NCBI RefSeq assembly: GCF_031760065.1
Contig: NZ_CP134500.1
Location: 248,001 to 312,000 of the forward strand
DNA length: 64,000 nt
Direction of reading: 5' to 3'
Source of the DNA: Streptomyces durocortorensis
GTDB taxonomy: Bacteria > Actinomycetota > Actinomycetes > Streptomycetales > Streptomycetaceae
Below, piece by piece: positions 10,313-18,731 of the stretch (positions within the stretch are counted from its first letter, which is position 1; the number at the start of each line of letters is the position of its first letter). The position numbers and the translations under genes are program-made. The notes under the pieces were generated by a model. The model saw only the letters and a program-made list of their open reading frames with translations, was not told the DNA's origin and did no database searches.

Positions 10313-11001
10313 GACGGACTCCTCCCTGCCACGCCGCCCAGACATGACGCTGCGGCAGAAGATCGCGAGCGGGGGGAAGGACTCTGCCCGAGTCCGCGCG
10401 GAGCGGGCTTCCCGTTGTCGCCCCACTCCCGCTCGCGCACCCCGCCGACCACGACCGTTCCCTGATCATCGTGGTCGAACATCGCTTCCCTGTACCAGGC
10501 CGCGTCCCCGGGCGGCTCCCGCAGAGGCACCGGCTCCGGATTCCGTGTGCCGAAGATCGATTGGTGCAGTGATTCGACGTACAGCACCCCGGCCGGATCC
10601 CACGCGTGGGTGTCGAACGACTCGGGACGGACTGACCGCTTCGGCACGTTCACCAGCGCGTCGGCCAGGTCGTAGGACCAGCCGTGGTGGGTACAGGTGC
10701 GATCGCGGATCGAGCCAAGGTCGGCGCGGCACACCAGGGTGCCGCGGTGAGGGCACGAGTCGAGGCAGGCACGGATCCGGGCGAACACGCGGCCCCGCTC
10801 CCCTCGGTAGAGTTCCGCATCGGTGAACGCGCCACCGTCCACCAGTCCGCCCTCGGCGTCGCCGAACCCCGGGAGGTCGGTCGAACGCGACATCTCGGCC
10901 GGGCGCTTGAGGCCTGCGCGCGGCGGCGAACAGCAGGCGCCCACGGATGTGCCGTCGGTGTCATGACAATCAGTATGTCCCGCAGACCGTTGCGTGTTCA
11001 T
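10309..11001 (-). pseudogene. Shortened Rieske ring-hydroxylating oxygenase alpha-subunit relic
   Basis: An open frame of 230 residues carries a complete Rieske [2Fe-2S] signature, CPHRG, then 16 residues, then CTHHGW. Intact alpha subunits are about 400-450 residues. Recognisable homology starts near the internal ATG at 10891 (TDAELYRGERGRVFAR). It then jumps straight to the Rieske cluster, so about 40 residues normally between these parts are gone. After the cluster it skips to a stretch like DAAWYREAMFDHDDQGT and ends in unrelated low-complexity sequence. The catalytic domain with the 2-His-1-Asp iron site is absent. It cannot work as a normal oxygenase, so I call it a deletion relic. Its TGA overlaps the PKS ATG as ATGA, which could mean coupling or chance. 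A functional small ferredoxin-like protein is the alternative. Confidence 0.6.
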
Positions 11002-11357
11002 ACGTTTGTTCCACTGTGGGGTACATCACTTATATGTTTCGGCCAGCGTGGAGTGCGTGATGCGTGCCGCCGCCGCGAGTCAGCGTCTGACCGGTCCACT
11101 TGTGTCCTGTCTCATTCGGGCTGTCAGCGACTGGGGCTCTGGCCCGTGAGGTTGCCGGTGGTTTGAGGATGTCGGCGGGCGTCGCTCTCAGGCGAGTCGG
11201 CTTTGGCGGAAGCGGCGTTCTCGCAGCGAGCTCGTCAGCCCGTCTGGGCGGCGGGCTGTCTCACGATCCGACCGACATGTCATGGCCGGTTTGCCGGGCG
11301 ATGCTGTCGGGTGCTCGGGTTAGGGTGAGCGGCCACCACGCTCAAGGAGTCTGAATC
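11002..11357. other. Intergenic region without recognisable gene
   Basis: These 356 bases separate the minus-strand Rieske relic from the plus-strand SUKH-like gene. Both strands were read; short open frames exist (for example 11100-11354 plus) but have no family resemblance, no good ribosome site and atypical composition. The region must hold the promoter serving the PKS transcription unit if that unit begins here. The left end, around 11005-11040, is the most AT-rich part. No operator or hairpin stands out. Confidence 0.4.
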
Positions 11358-11993
11358 ATGACCGTTCATCCTGATGTAGAGGCTCTGCTCAGGATTGTTC
11401 CCACAGGGCACCGGGGCGAAGAGCGAGTGGACTGGACGGCCGCGGAGGCCGCGTTGGGCACGAGGCTGCCGAGCGACTACATGTCATTCATAGACACCTA
11501 TGGCGTGGGGGACATCGAGGAATTGGTCATCCTTCCGCCACTGCCTGTCGATGTTCCCAACCTGAGCGACTGCCACATCGGAGGCATGAGTGAGGGACTT
11601 CGCCGGATGTGGGAGAAGGAGGGTGGTGTGCCGGGCGCATCCGCTCCCCCGGAGGCCGTTCTGCCGTGGGGAACCGGCTGCAACGCCAACGAGCTGGCCT
11701 GACTCATGACCGACTCGGACCCGGACAACTGGCCTGTGGTGGCATGGCGGCGCCAGGTCTCCTACGGAGAGTCCCGGTGGGCGATCTTCGACTGCGGCAT
11801 GGTCAGGTTCCTGACGCGCATGATGCTCGCGGAGTTCGACGGATGCCCGCTCGGTGACGCGTCACTCTGGGGACGTCCCGGAGCCTTCGTCAGCTGGCGT
11901 GAGCAGCGCCGTCGACTCGTCGCCGGACTGGACCCCTTGACCGGCGAACCGGACCCCTATGCCGAGATGTTCCCGATCTCCGATGATGACTGA
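11358..11993 (+). pseudogene. SMI1/KNR4 (SUKH) family protein interrupted by one in-frame TGA
   Basis: Two open frames (11358-11702 and 11706-11993) lie in the same reading frame, separated only by TGA at 11700-11702. Read through, they give a 211-residue protein of normal SUKH size. The first part has the typical DWTAAEAALGTRLPSDY start of the fold. The second has FDCGMVRFLTRMMLAEF and DASLWGRPGAFVSWREQRR, typical of the family's end. The stop falls in NELA-stop-LMTDSDPDNWPVV, where relatives usually have Trp, so TGG to TGA is the simplest explanation. The start has AAGGAG 7 nt upstream. SUKH proteins commonly act as immunity proteins against secreted or contact-dependent toxins; no toxin gene is adjacent. 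A sequencing error or natural readthrough would restore a functional gene. Confidence 0.75.
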
Positions 11994-12038
11994 GATCCCT
12001 CACGTCACGGGCGCTCGTACTCAAGGACTGGGAGTCGG

Positions 12039-12380
12039 GTCACCGAGCCGAGCATCGCCGCGGACGAACCGTACTACTCGCAGAAGCACAAGAAGCACGG
12101 CTTGAACGGGCAAGGCATCGCCCGCCCCGACGGCACACCGCTGCGGTTCTCCCGCGCGACGCCAGGCCGGACCCAAGATCTCACCGCGGCCCGCGCCCAC
12201 GGCCTTACCCATGCCTGCCTGACCCGGCAGATCCTCACCCTCGCCGACCGCGCCCACCAGGGCGTCGGCACCACGACCCGCACCCCGCACAAGGACAACC
12301 GCGAACAGCCCAAGCACTACCAGCAGTTCAACCGCGACCGTGCCCAGCTGAGAGCTCCAGGGGAACGCGCCTTCGCATAG
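12039..12380 (+). mobile_element. IS5-type transposase fragment A (internal part only)
   Basis: The frame reads IAADEPYYSQKHKKHGLN..., then TPGRTQDLTAARAHGL, ADRAHQGVG and REQPKHYQQFNRD, ending RAPGERAFA before a TAG. This matches the middle to late DDE region of a common Streptomyces IS5-group transposase. The N-terminal half and the normal continuation after GERAFA are both missing, and no terminal inverted repeats were found, so the element is dead. It abuts a second, different IS5-type remnant and lies just after the interrupted SUKH gene. The region has therefore received and lost several insertions. Confidence 0.75.
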
Positions 12381-12415
12381 CCGTTCTACGCCCTCGCTGC
12401 CGCCGGGCCGAGATG

Positions 12416-12647
12416 CCAGGCGGATACCAAGGTGCCGGCCACCATGTCCGGGTGCCCTTCCGGGGCCGTCGCCTCAAGCGATGGAAGTGACGACACAGCA
12501 GCAGCCACACCAAGATCTGGTGCGTCGGCGAGGCAGTCCGTGGCTGTCCTGAAGGGCTGGCACCTGCCGCGAGAGCTCCACTTCAGCACGAACCGGATCA
12601 CCGGCATCGTGAAGTGCGCCGCTGCCCTTCACCACACCTCGACGTGA
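12416..12647 (+). mobile_element. IS5-type transposase fragment B (C-terminal part, frame-broken)
   Basis: From about 12422 one frame reads GYQGAGHHVRVPFRGRRLK and then hits a stop. After 12540 another frame continues VAVLKGWHLPRELHF and STNRITGIVKCAAALHHTST to a TGA at 12647. Together they form the last third of an IS5-type transposase with at least one frameshift and one nonsense codon. The VPFRGRRLK version differs from the TRTPHKDNREQP version at the equivalent place in fragment A, so the two remnants come from different elements and not from one broken copy. Confidence 0.7.
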
Positions 12648-12847
12648 GGTCGGGAAGGGCCCCGCGAGGACCCCGGTCGCGCGTGAACGGTTCGGGGTCC
12701 CCGGTGCGAGGTTCCAGGGGGCTTCTGGCCGTGGTGCGGACCGGTGACACTCGCTCCGAAGAGTCCTCCTCGCGGCGCCGTGAGCTGTGCGAATCGGACG
12801 TGCGACACGCCCGGCCCGCCTCTCCGCAAGTCCTCGCCTTGCCGAAA

Positions 12848-12882
12848 ACCAGTGGGGTGCACTGGCGGTGCACCCCACTGGT
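12848..12882. promoter_or_regulatory. Perfect 14-bp inverted repeat, probable TetR operator
   Basis: The arms ACCAGTGGGGTGCA (12848-12861) and TGCACCCCACTGGT (12869-12882) are exact reverse complements separated by 7 nt. The repeat ends 15 bases before the start of the tetR-family gene and covers the expected -35 region of its promoter. TetR regulators usually bind such palindromes and repress their own gene, so this is very likely the site for the adjacent regulator. A transcription terminator is unlikely because it lies between -35 and start and has no U-tract. Confidence 0.8.
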
Positions 12883-12897
12883 GCGTAGTATGCGTAC
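12863..12897 (+). promoter_or_regulatory. Leaderless promoter of the tetR operon
   Basis: A TAGTAT -10 hexamer lies at 12886-12891, exactly 6 nt before the ATG at 12898. A weak -35 (TGGCGG) falls about 17 nt further upstream inside the palindrome. There is no Shine-Dalgarno sequence before the ATG. In actinobacteria this TANNNT-N6-start spacing marks transcripts whose first base is the start codon. The overlap with the palindrome fits repression by occlusion of RNA polymerase. Confidence 0.6.
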
Positions 12898-13530
12898 ATG
12901 CCTCTGCCTCGATTTGATCGCCTTCCCGCCGAACGCCAGGAACTGATCCTTGGCGTGGCGCGCCGCCATTTCGCCGACCACGGCGTCGAGGGCGCCTCCT
13001 ACAACAAGATCATCGAGGCCGCGGGGTTCTCGAAGACCGCGGCCTACCACTACTTCGACGGTCGGGAGGACCTGCTCTCCGCCGTGCTCGACGGCGTGCT
13101 CGGGCGACTGCTCGGCGCCCTTGGCCCCTGGGTTGCGGCGCATGAGGAGACGGCGTTCTGGTCCCGCCTCGACGCGAGCTCCGGCGCACTCGCCGCCCAT
13201 CTGCGGGACCACCCCGACGACCTGGCGCTCGCCGACGCGGCCATCGGGAACACGCGTGAGGGGCCGTGGCTGGAGTGGTTCGACGACCTGGTCTCGAACG
13301 GCCAGAGGCTGGGCGTCATCCGTACCGACGTGGACCACGGGCTGCTGGTAACGGTGACGGCGGCGGTCGTTCGGGCCGCCGACGCGTGGGCGCTCGCACG
13401 CATGAAGGCTTCGCCCACGCCCGCAGACCTGGTGGAAGGCGATGAGAGCGCGCAGTTGTGGGGTCTGCTGCGCGGACTGTGGAGCGAGACCTCGTCAGCC
13501 TTCGGCGAGGGGTTCACCGATGCGCACTGA
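12898..13530 (+). CDS. TetR/AcrR family transcriptional regulator
   Basis: The product has 210 residues, a normal TetR length. The N-terminal three-helix DNA-binding domain spans about residues 12-58, with the typical string GASYNKIIEAAGFSKTAAYHYF and a following GREDLLSAVLDG. The rest is helical ligand-binding/dimerisation sequence with no recognisable ligand signature. The gene is the first of three overlapping genes (tetR, membrane protein, GNAT) and sits just after a perfect palindrome. It probably represses the whole operon, and the inducer would be a small molecule handled by the membrane protein or acetyltransferase. Confidence 0.93.
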   Translation: MPLPRFDRLPAERQELILGVARRHFADHGVEGASYNKIIEAAGFSKTAAYHYFDGREDLLSAVLDGVLGRLLGALGPWVAAHEETAFWSRLDASSGALAAHLRDHPDDLALADAAIGNTREGPWLEWFDDLVSNGQRLGVIRTDVDHGLLVTVTAAVVRAADAWALARMKASPTPADLVEGDESAQLWGLLRGLWSETSSAFGEGFTDAH

Positions 13531-14137
13531 CCTGAAGATCGTCTGGGACGTACCCGCGACCCCGCCCGGGCTCGCAGGCCGTGTGGAGCGGTTCATGGGT
13601 CCGGGCAAGTCACGTTCCGAGTCGGCGGTGGAGATCGCCGGCATCGTCGGCTGCGGCCTGCTCCTGGCCGTCGGGGTGTGGGCCTCGGGAGTCTGGCACG
13701 AGTTGTCGGGAGTGCAGTTGGTCGTGGTGGGGCTGGCGGGACTGGATCTCATCGGCGGAGTGCTCACCAATGCGACCAACGCGGCGAAACGCTGGTATCA
13801 CCGCCGGGCTTCCGGGGCCAGGCGGGCGCGGTTGCTGTTCGTCGCCGCGCACCTGATCCACCTCATGGCCATGGGCTTTGTCGTCCTGTCGGGTGACTGG
13901 CGCTGGACGCTGGCCAACGCCGCGCTGCTGCTCGCCGGGGCGGCCATCGTGGAGTTCACGCCGCTGCACCTCAAGCGCCCTGTCTCGATGGCGGCCCTGA
14001 TGGCCGCCGTTTTGGTCAATCTGTTCTGGCTGGAGGTCCCGGCCTCACTCGGTTGGTTCGCACCGCTGTTCTTCCTCAAGCTGCTCGTCTGCCATCTCGT
14101 CCCGGAAGCGCCGCTGGAGAGGAGGCACCATGCCTGA
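13520..14137 (+). CDS. Six-helix membrane protein of unknown function
   Basis: The start ATG 13520 overlaps the tetR stop by 11 nt; longer open frames upstream lie inside tetR. The 205-residue product has a short cytoplasmic start, then about six hydrophobic segments (roughly residues 37-60, 65-85, 108-128, 130-150, 156-174 and 178-196). I cannot assign a family. Position after a self-regulated tetR and before an acetyltransferase suggests stress or drug response, but that is inference. It overlaps the next gene by 8 nt, so the three are probably translated together. Confidence 0.8.
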   Translation: MRTDLKIVWDVPATPPGLAGRVERFMGPGKSRSESAVEIAGIVGCGLLLAVGVWASGVWHELSGVQLVVVGLAGLDLIGGVLTNATNAAKRWYHRRASGARRARLLFVAAHLIHLMAMGFVVLSGDWRWTLANAALLLAGAAIVEFTPLHLKRPVSMAALMAAVLVNLFWLEVPASLGWFAPLFFLKLLVCHLVPEAPLERRHHA

Positions 14138-14732
14138 GGCCGCCCGGAAGTGGAGGATCGTGTCGAACCCGGATCCCGCCGCCTGCGCCCGCACCCTGGC
14201 CGCCGCCTTCGCCTCGGAGCCCGCCGTCTCGTGGATCTGCGGATCCTCGGAGACCGTACGGACCCACTGGTTCGAAGCCACCCTGCGGGCCCACGCCACT
14301 CTCCCCGGTGCCCGCCGGTACATGCTCACGACTCCGGGCGGGCAGCCGGTCGCCTCTGCGGTCCTCACGCCATCAGGGGCGGTGCCCGGGGCGTCAGACC
14401 GTGCGGTCTGGGCGGCGCGGACAGGCATCCGGTGCGGCCCGCCCGCGTTGTGGAGGACGTTGCGCTACCTGCGCCACAGTGAAGCCTCGGCCCCGGCAGA
14501 CGCGTGGACGCTGGAGTTCATCGGGGTCCGGCCCGACGTTGCGGGACGCGGCGCCGGACGGTTCCTCCTGGACCATGTGCTCGCGGCCACGGAGGCCCCC
14601 GCGGGCTTCTTCCTGACTACGGCCGACCCCGCGAATGTGTCCTACTACCGTCGTTTCGGTTTCACCGATCTGCAGTGGAGGGCGCTGGGGCGGCTGGGCA
14701 TCACGGCGATGGCGAGACCGGGCATTGCCTGA
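14130..14732 (+). CDS. GNAT family N-acetyltransferase
   Basis: The product has 200 residues. The acetyl-CoA binding motif is visible as LEFIGVRPDVAGRGAGRFLL (about residues 129-148), followed by a C-terminal SYYRRFGF strand-helix typical of GNAT enzymes. The fold transfers acetyl from acetyl-CoA to an amine; the substrate cannot be told. It starts 8 nt inside the preceding membrane-protein gene and ends the tetR operon. Confidence 0.88.
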   Translation: MPEAARKWRIVSNPDPAACARTLAAAFASEPAVSWICGSSETVRTHWFEATLRAHATLPGARRYMLTTPGGQPVASAVLTPSGAVPGASDRAVWAARTGIRCGPPALWRTLRYLRHSEASAPADAWTLEFIGVRPDVAGRGAGRFLLDHVLAATEAPAGFFLTTADPANVSYYRRFGFTDLQWRALGRLGITAMARPGIA

Positions 14733-14890
14733 CCGATCAGCACCCTCATGCCCGTCCTACCCGATCCCGTGGGAGTAATGGCGCTCACGGTCGTGTGGCC
14801 CGCGTCCAGCAAGCCCCCAAGAACCGGCGACAGGCGGCTCCCTCCGTCAGACCGGAACCGCGCGCAGGCGTCCCGTGCTGAAGTGGCGCT

Positions 14891-15931
14891 TCAGCTCGGA
14901 TCGGACCAGATGTCCATGGGAACGGTACTCACGCTGCGGCCGGCAGGGTCGAGGATGCGGCCCATGCGCTTGACGAAGCGCAGAGAAACCGCCTGGTCGA
15001 GCACCTTCAACTGAGGCAGTGCGCTGGTGAGACGGGATTCCAGGCCGCGGATGTCGGAAAGGGAGCGGAGCCAGACACTGATGAGCAGATTCGCCGTGCC
15101 CCCAGCGAGGCCGATGCACGCCCGGATTTCGGGGACGGCGGCCAGCAGTCTGGTCAGGGCGTCGCGATCGTCGAGGTGGGCCTGGGCCCAGATGGTGGTG
15201 GAGATCGGCCAGCCGCACAGAGGCTGGGCGACTTCGCAGCGCAGCTCCAGGTCCTCGTTGGCGATGAGGCGGGCGAGACGCTTGCGTACGGTGGTGATTC
15301 CGACACCCAGCTCCTCTGCGAGGTCCGTGAGCGACGTACGTCCGTCGACCCCGAGACGCACGCTGAGGAGCCGGTCCCTGGTGGTGAACGTCTGGGGCGT
15401 CGACGGCGACCGGGGCGGCCGTTCGGCGGTGATCTGGGCCCGCTGACGCGGGTCGAGGGCGCGCAGCCGCCAGTCGGTGGCGTGCGTGAAGACATGGGTG
15501 CCGAGCTGGGTGCGGGTGGCGCTGACTCCGGGGAGTGCTGCGAGGCGTTCGAGCAGGTACCCGGAGAGGGCGGGAAGCGTGGGCATCGACACTGTGAGCA
15601 GGAGGTCCCGGCCGCCGCTCGTGTGGTCCACGGTCATGACGTGCGGCCACTGCGCGAGGGTGTTGGCCACTTCGAGAGCGCGGCCGGCCTGACAGTTCAC
15701 TTCGACGAAGGCCAGGCATCCCTGAGAGATCTGGGCACGCCCGGGCTGCGCCGTGATCCACGCGACGCCCGCCTCTGTCAGCCGGGACCAGCGCCGGGCC
15801 ACGGTGACGGGGTCGAGTTCGAGTGCCCGTCCGATACGTGACCAGGGGGCTCGGGGGTCGATCTGCAGCGTGTTGACGAGGCTGAGGTCGAGCTCGTCCA
15901 GATGTGCAGATTCCTGCGAACGATCAGGCAT
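14891..15931 (-). CDS. Tandem Lrp/AsnC family transcriptional regulator
   Basis: The 346-residue product is a duplicated Lrp. The first HTH is at about 12-58 (LDLSLVNTLQIDPRAPWSRI) with a sensing domain to about 140. The second HTH is at about 170-225 (RTSLTDLAEELGVGITTVRK) with its own sensing domain to about 310. Such double Lrp proteins of about 330-350 residues are frequent in streptomycetes. The ATG at 15931 was chosen because protein similarity begins there; the ribosome site is weak. The gene is divergent from an amidohydrolase/transporter/esterase operon with about 100 nt between, so it most likely controls that operon and itself in response to an amino acid or derivative. A weak dyad, TATTCGA-N12-TCGAGTA, lies at about 15950-15975 in the shared region. 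Confidence 0.9.
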   Translation of the reverse strand: MPDRSQESAHLDELDLSLVNTLQIDPRAPWSRIGRALELDPVTVARRWSRLTEAGVAWITAQPGRAQISQGCLAFVEVNCQAGRALEVANTLAQWPHVMTVDHTSGGRDLLLTVSMPTLPALSGYLLERLAALPGVSATRTQLGTHVFTHATDWRLRALDPRQRAQITAERPPRSPSTPQTFTTRDRLLSVRLGVDGRTSLTDLAEELGVGITTVRKRLARLIANEDLELRCEVAQPLCGWPISTTIWAQAHLDDRDALTRLLAAVPEIRACIGLAGGTANLLISVWLRSLSDIRGLESRLTSALPQLKVLDQAVSLRFVKRMGRILDPAGRSVSTVPMDIWSDPS

Positions 15932-16032
15932 GGAGGAAAGATCCTGCGTATTCGATGAGCATGGGCGTCGAGTATCCATCATCACTGACAGCCGAGCGAC
16001 AGCGAGGTGAACGTCAGCGAAAGGGGATGCCG

Positions 16033-17244
16033 GTGTCGATGCGCGAGGACGCACGGAGTGTGCACGGTGGTCTGGTCCGTCTGCGGCGTGCGCTGCATGC
16101 CGAACCCGAGCTGGGCCTGGAGTTGCCGCGTACGCAGGACAAGGTCCTGGCCGCTTTGGACGGGCTGCCACTGGAGGTCAGCACGGGGAACAGGCTGACC
16201 TCCGTCACCGCGGTCCTGCGGGGCGCCCGCCCCGGCCCCACGGTGCTCTTGCGCGCCGACATGGACGCGCTGCCCGTCGCCGAACGCACCGATCTCCCGT
16301 ACATCTCCCGCACGGACGGGATCATGCACGCGTGCGGTCACGATCTGCACACGGCCATGCTCGTCGGCGCGGCACAGCTTCTCTGCGCCCGCCGGGACGG
16401 GCTCGCGGGCGATGTGGTCTTCATGTTCCAGCCCGGCGAGGAGGGCCAGGACGGGGCCGGCCACATGGTGGGCGAAGGGGTCCTGGACGTCTCCGGTGAG
16501 CGACCGGTGGCCGCCTATGCCCTGCACGTGACATCGGCAGGCCACCCGAACGGGATGTTCGCGACCCGCCGGGGCCCGGTCCTGGCCTCCTCCGACAGCC
16601 TTCGTGTGACCGTCCGCGGTGCGGGTGGTCACGGTTCGATGCCTCATCTGGCCAATGACCCCGTACCGGCAGCGTGCGAGATGGTCACCGCGCTGCAGAC
16701 CTTCGTCACCCGAAGGTTCGATCCGTTCGACCCCGTAGTGCTGACCGTCGGTGCCTTCCACGCGGGCACCGCCGGCAACGTCATTCCCGACGAGGCCCGG
16801 TTCACGGCGACCGTACGGTCGTTCTCCGCTTCGTCGCACGGCCTGATCAAGGACGGCGCCGTGCGGTTGTGCCGGGGTATCGCGGCTGCCCACGGCCTCG
16901 ACATCGAGGTGGACTTCGTCGAGCAGTACCCCCTCACCGTCAACGAACCCTCCGAGGCCGAGTTCGTCGCCGACGTGGTGGCGGAGTTGCACGGGGAGGA
17001 ACGCTTCGCGTGGGCGCCCCGGCCTGCCACCGGCTCGGAGGACTTCTCGCGGGTACTGGCCGAGGTGCCGGGCGCTTTCGTGGTGCTGGGCGCCTGCCCG
17101 CCGGACCGCGACGTCCAGCAGGCCCCGTACAACCACTCGCCGCGGGCGGTCTTCGACGATCGCGTGCTCGGTGACGGGTCCGCGCTCTACGCCGAACTCG
17201 CCCTGCGCCGCCTGGCGAAGGTGAAGCCCGCCGCCACTTCTTGA
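16033..17244 (+). CDS. M20 family metallo-amidohydrolase
   Basis: The product has 403 residues and is like hippurate hydrolases and N-acyl-amino-acid amidohydrolases. Metal-binding elements are visible: LLRADMDALPV, MHACGHDLHTAML, FQPGEEGQDGAG, a His in ALHVTS, and the C-terminal YNHSPRAVFDD. The dimerisation domain (about 180-300, RVTVRGAGGHGSMPH) is intact. GTG 16033 was chosen because AAGGGG sits 6 nt before it; ATG 16027 and 16039 are alternatives. It should hydrolyse an N-acyl or peptide-like amide in the cytoplasm. It leads an operon with an MHS transporter and an esterase, suggesting uptake and breakdown of an acylated amino acid. Confidence 0.92.
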   Translation: MSMREDARSVHGGLVRLRRALHAEPELGLELPRTQDKVLAALDGLPLEVSTGNRLTSVTAVLRGARPGPTVLLRADMDALPVAERTDLPYISRTDGIMHACGHDLHTAMLVGAAQLLCARRDGLAGDVVFMFQPGEEGQDGAGHMVGEGVLDVSGERPVAAYALHVTSAGHPNGMFATRRGPVLASSDSLRVTVRGAGGHGSMPHLANDPVPAACEMVTALQTFVTRRFDPFDPVVLTVGAFHAGTAGNVIPDEARFTATVRSFSASSHGLIKDGAVRLCRGIAAAHGLDIEVDFVEQYPLTVNEPSEAEFVADVVAELHGEERFAWAPRPATGSEDFSRVLAEVPGAFVVLGACPPDRDVQQAPYNHSPRAVFDDRVLGDGSALYAELALRRLAKVKPAATS

Positions 17245-17367
17245 CCGCTCTGCGCGCAGCCCCACGCGCCGCCCCCCATGCACCTCACGGTGCCGCCCCG
17301 CCGACACACCCGCGACGCCGCCGGACGCAGCTCATCCATGCTGCACCCCGTCTCCCAGGAGTACCCC

Positions 17368-18696
17368 GTGCCCGACCACGCATCCCCGACCACCAGATCC
17401 GGCGTACCCGACACCAACGCCGGGAGCGCCCCTGCCCCGTCCCGGCTGCGCACTGTCATCGGCACCGGCGTGGGCAACGCCCTGGAGTGGTACGACTGGA
17501 ACGTCTACGCGATTTTCACTCCCTTCTTCGCCTCCCAGTTCTTCCCCTCCGCCGATCCGACCTCCGCCTTGCTCAGCACCCTGGCGATCTTCGCCGTGGG
17601 CTTCCTCATGCGTCCCCTGGGCGGGCTGGTCTTCGGTCGGCTCAGTGACCGCAAGGGGCGGCGTGCGGCCATGGTCGCCTCCATCGCGCTGGCCGCCGCC
17701 GGAAGCCTGCTGATCGGCCTCGCGCCGACCTACGCCACGATCGGCGTGGGCGCCTCCGCCCTACTGGTGTTCGCACGACTCGTGCAGGGCCTGGCCCACG
17801 GCGGGGAGCTTCCCGCGGCGCAGACGTACGTCGCGGAGATGGCACCCCGCGAACGGCGAGGGCTCTGGTCCAGCCTGATCTACATCTCCGGCACCTGCGG
17901 CATCATGGTCGCCACCGTGCTCGCGGCTGTCCTCTCCTCCGTACTCAGCGAGAACCAGCTCCACGCGTGGGGTTGGCGCGTGCCCTTCGTCATCGGTGGA
18001 CTTCTCGGCCTGTACGCGCTGATCATGCGGCTGCGACTGGAGGAGACCGACGCTTTCGAGAAGCAGGCCGACACCCCGGACCACCACGAGCCGCGCACCT
18101 CCGTGTGGCGCGGCTTCTGGGAGAACCGGGCGGCGTGCCTGCGCGTGATCGGCCTCACCCTGGGCGGAACGGTCGTCTACTACACCTGGGCCGTCTCCGC
18201 CCCCGCCCAGGCCATCTCCCTCAAAGGCATCGACGCCTCATCCGCGCTGTGGGCGGGAGTTCTCGCCAACCTGGTCTTCCTCGCGGCCTTGCCGCTGTTC
18301 GGCGCCCTCTCCGACCGCATCGGCCGGAAACCCGTCCTGTACGGCTCCTACATCGGCGGAGCCGTCCTGGCCATCCCCTTGAACTGGTTGATCCAGGACC
18401 AGGTATGGCAACTGGCCGTATCGATGACGACCGCCATGCTCTTCATGTCCGCCGGCGCGGCGATCACCCCCGCGGTGTTCGCGGAGATGTTCCCCACCCG
18501 TCTGCGCACGACAGGTGTGGGCTTCCCCTACGCGATCGCCGTGGCCGCCTGCGGCGGCAGCGCGCCCTATCTGCAAACCTGGCTGACCAGCACCGGGGAG
18601 GGAGACCTCTTCCTCGGCTATACGGTGGTCCTGCTGCTTCTCGCCCTGGTCGTGGTGCACCGGATGCCCGAGACGAAGAACACCGACCTCACGTGA
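17368..18696 (+). CDS. MHS-family MFS metabolite:proton symporter
   Basis: The 442-residue product has 12 predicted membrane helices. The MHS hallmark GNALEWYDW opens helix 1, and the MFS loop motif GRLSDRKGRR follows helix 2, repeated as GALSDRIGRKP in the second half. GTG 17368 has AGGAG 6 nt upstream; an upstream in-frame ATG (17278) lacks this. The family imports organic acids, shikimate, betaines or similar compounds with protons. It lies between the amidohydrolase and an esterase on the same strand, so it probably imports their substrate. Confidence 0.9.
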   Translation: MPDHASPTTRSGVPDTNAGSAPAPSRLRTVIGTGVGNALEWYDWNVYAIFTPFFASQFFPSADPTSALLSTLAIFAVGFLMRPLGGLVFGRLSDRKGRRAAMVASIALAAAGSLLIGLAPTYATIGVGASALLVFARLVQGLAHGGELPAAQTYVAEMAPRERRGLWSSLIYISGTCGIMVATVLAAVLSSVLSENQLHAWGWRVPFVIGGLLGLYALIMRLRLEETDAFEKQADTPDHHEPRTSVWRGFWENRAACLRVIGLTLGGTVVYYTWAVSAPAQAISLKGIDASSALWAGVLANLVFLAALPLFGALSDRIGRKPVLYGSYIGGAVLAIPLNWLIQDQVWQLAVSMTTAMLFMSAGAAITPAVFAEMFPTRLRTTGVGFPYAIAVAACGGSAPYLQTWLTSTGEGDLFLGYTVVLLLLALVVVHRMPETKNTDLT

Positions 18697-18731
18697 CACC
18701 GAAACAAGAACCGCGGGAACGGAGCCGTACC

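Noticed and set aside
11100..11354. Small plus-strand open frame as a gene
   Set aside because: No homology, poor start context and Ser/Gly-rich random composition.
11700..11702. TGA considered as selenocysteine codon
   Set aside because: SUKH proteins have no selenocysteine, the expected residue is Trp, and no stem-loop resembling a SECIS element follows.
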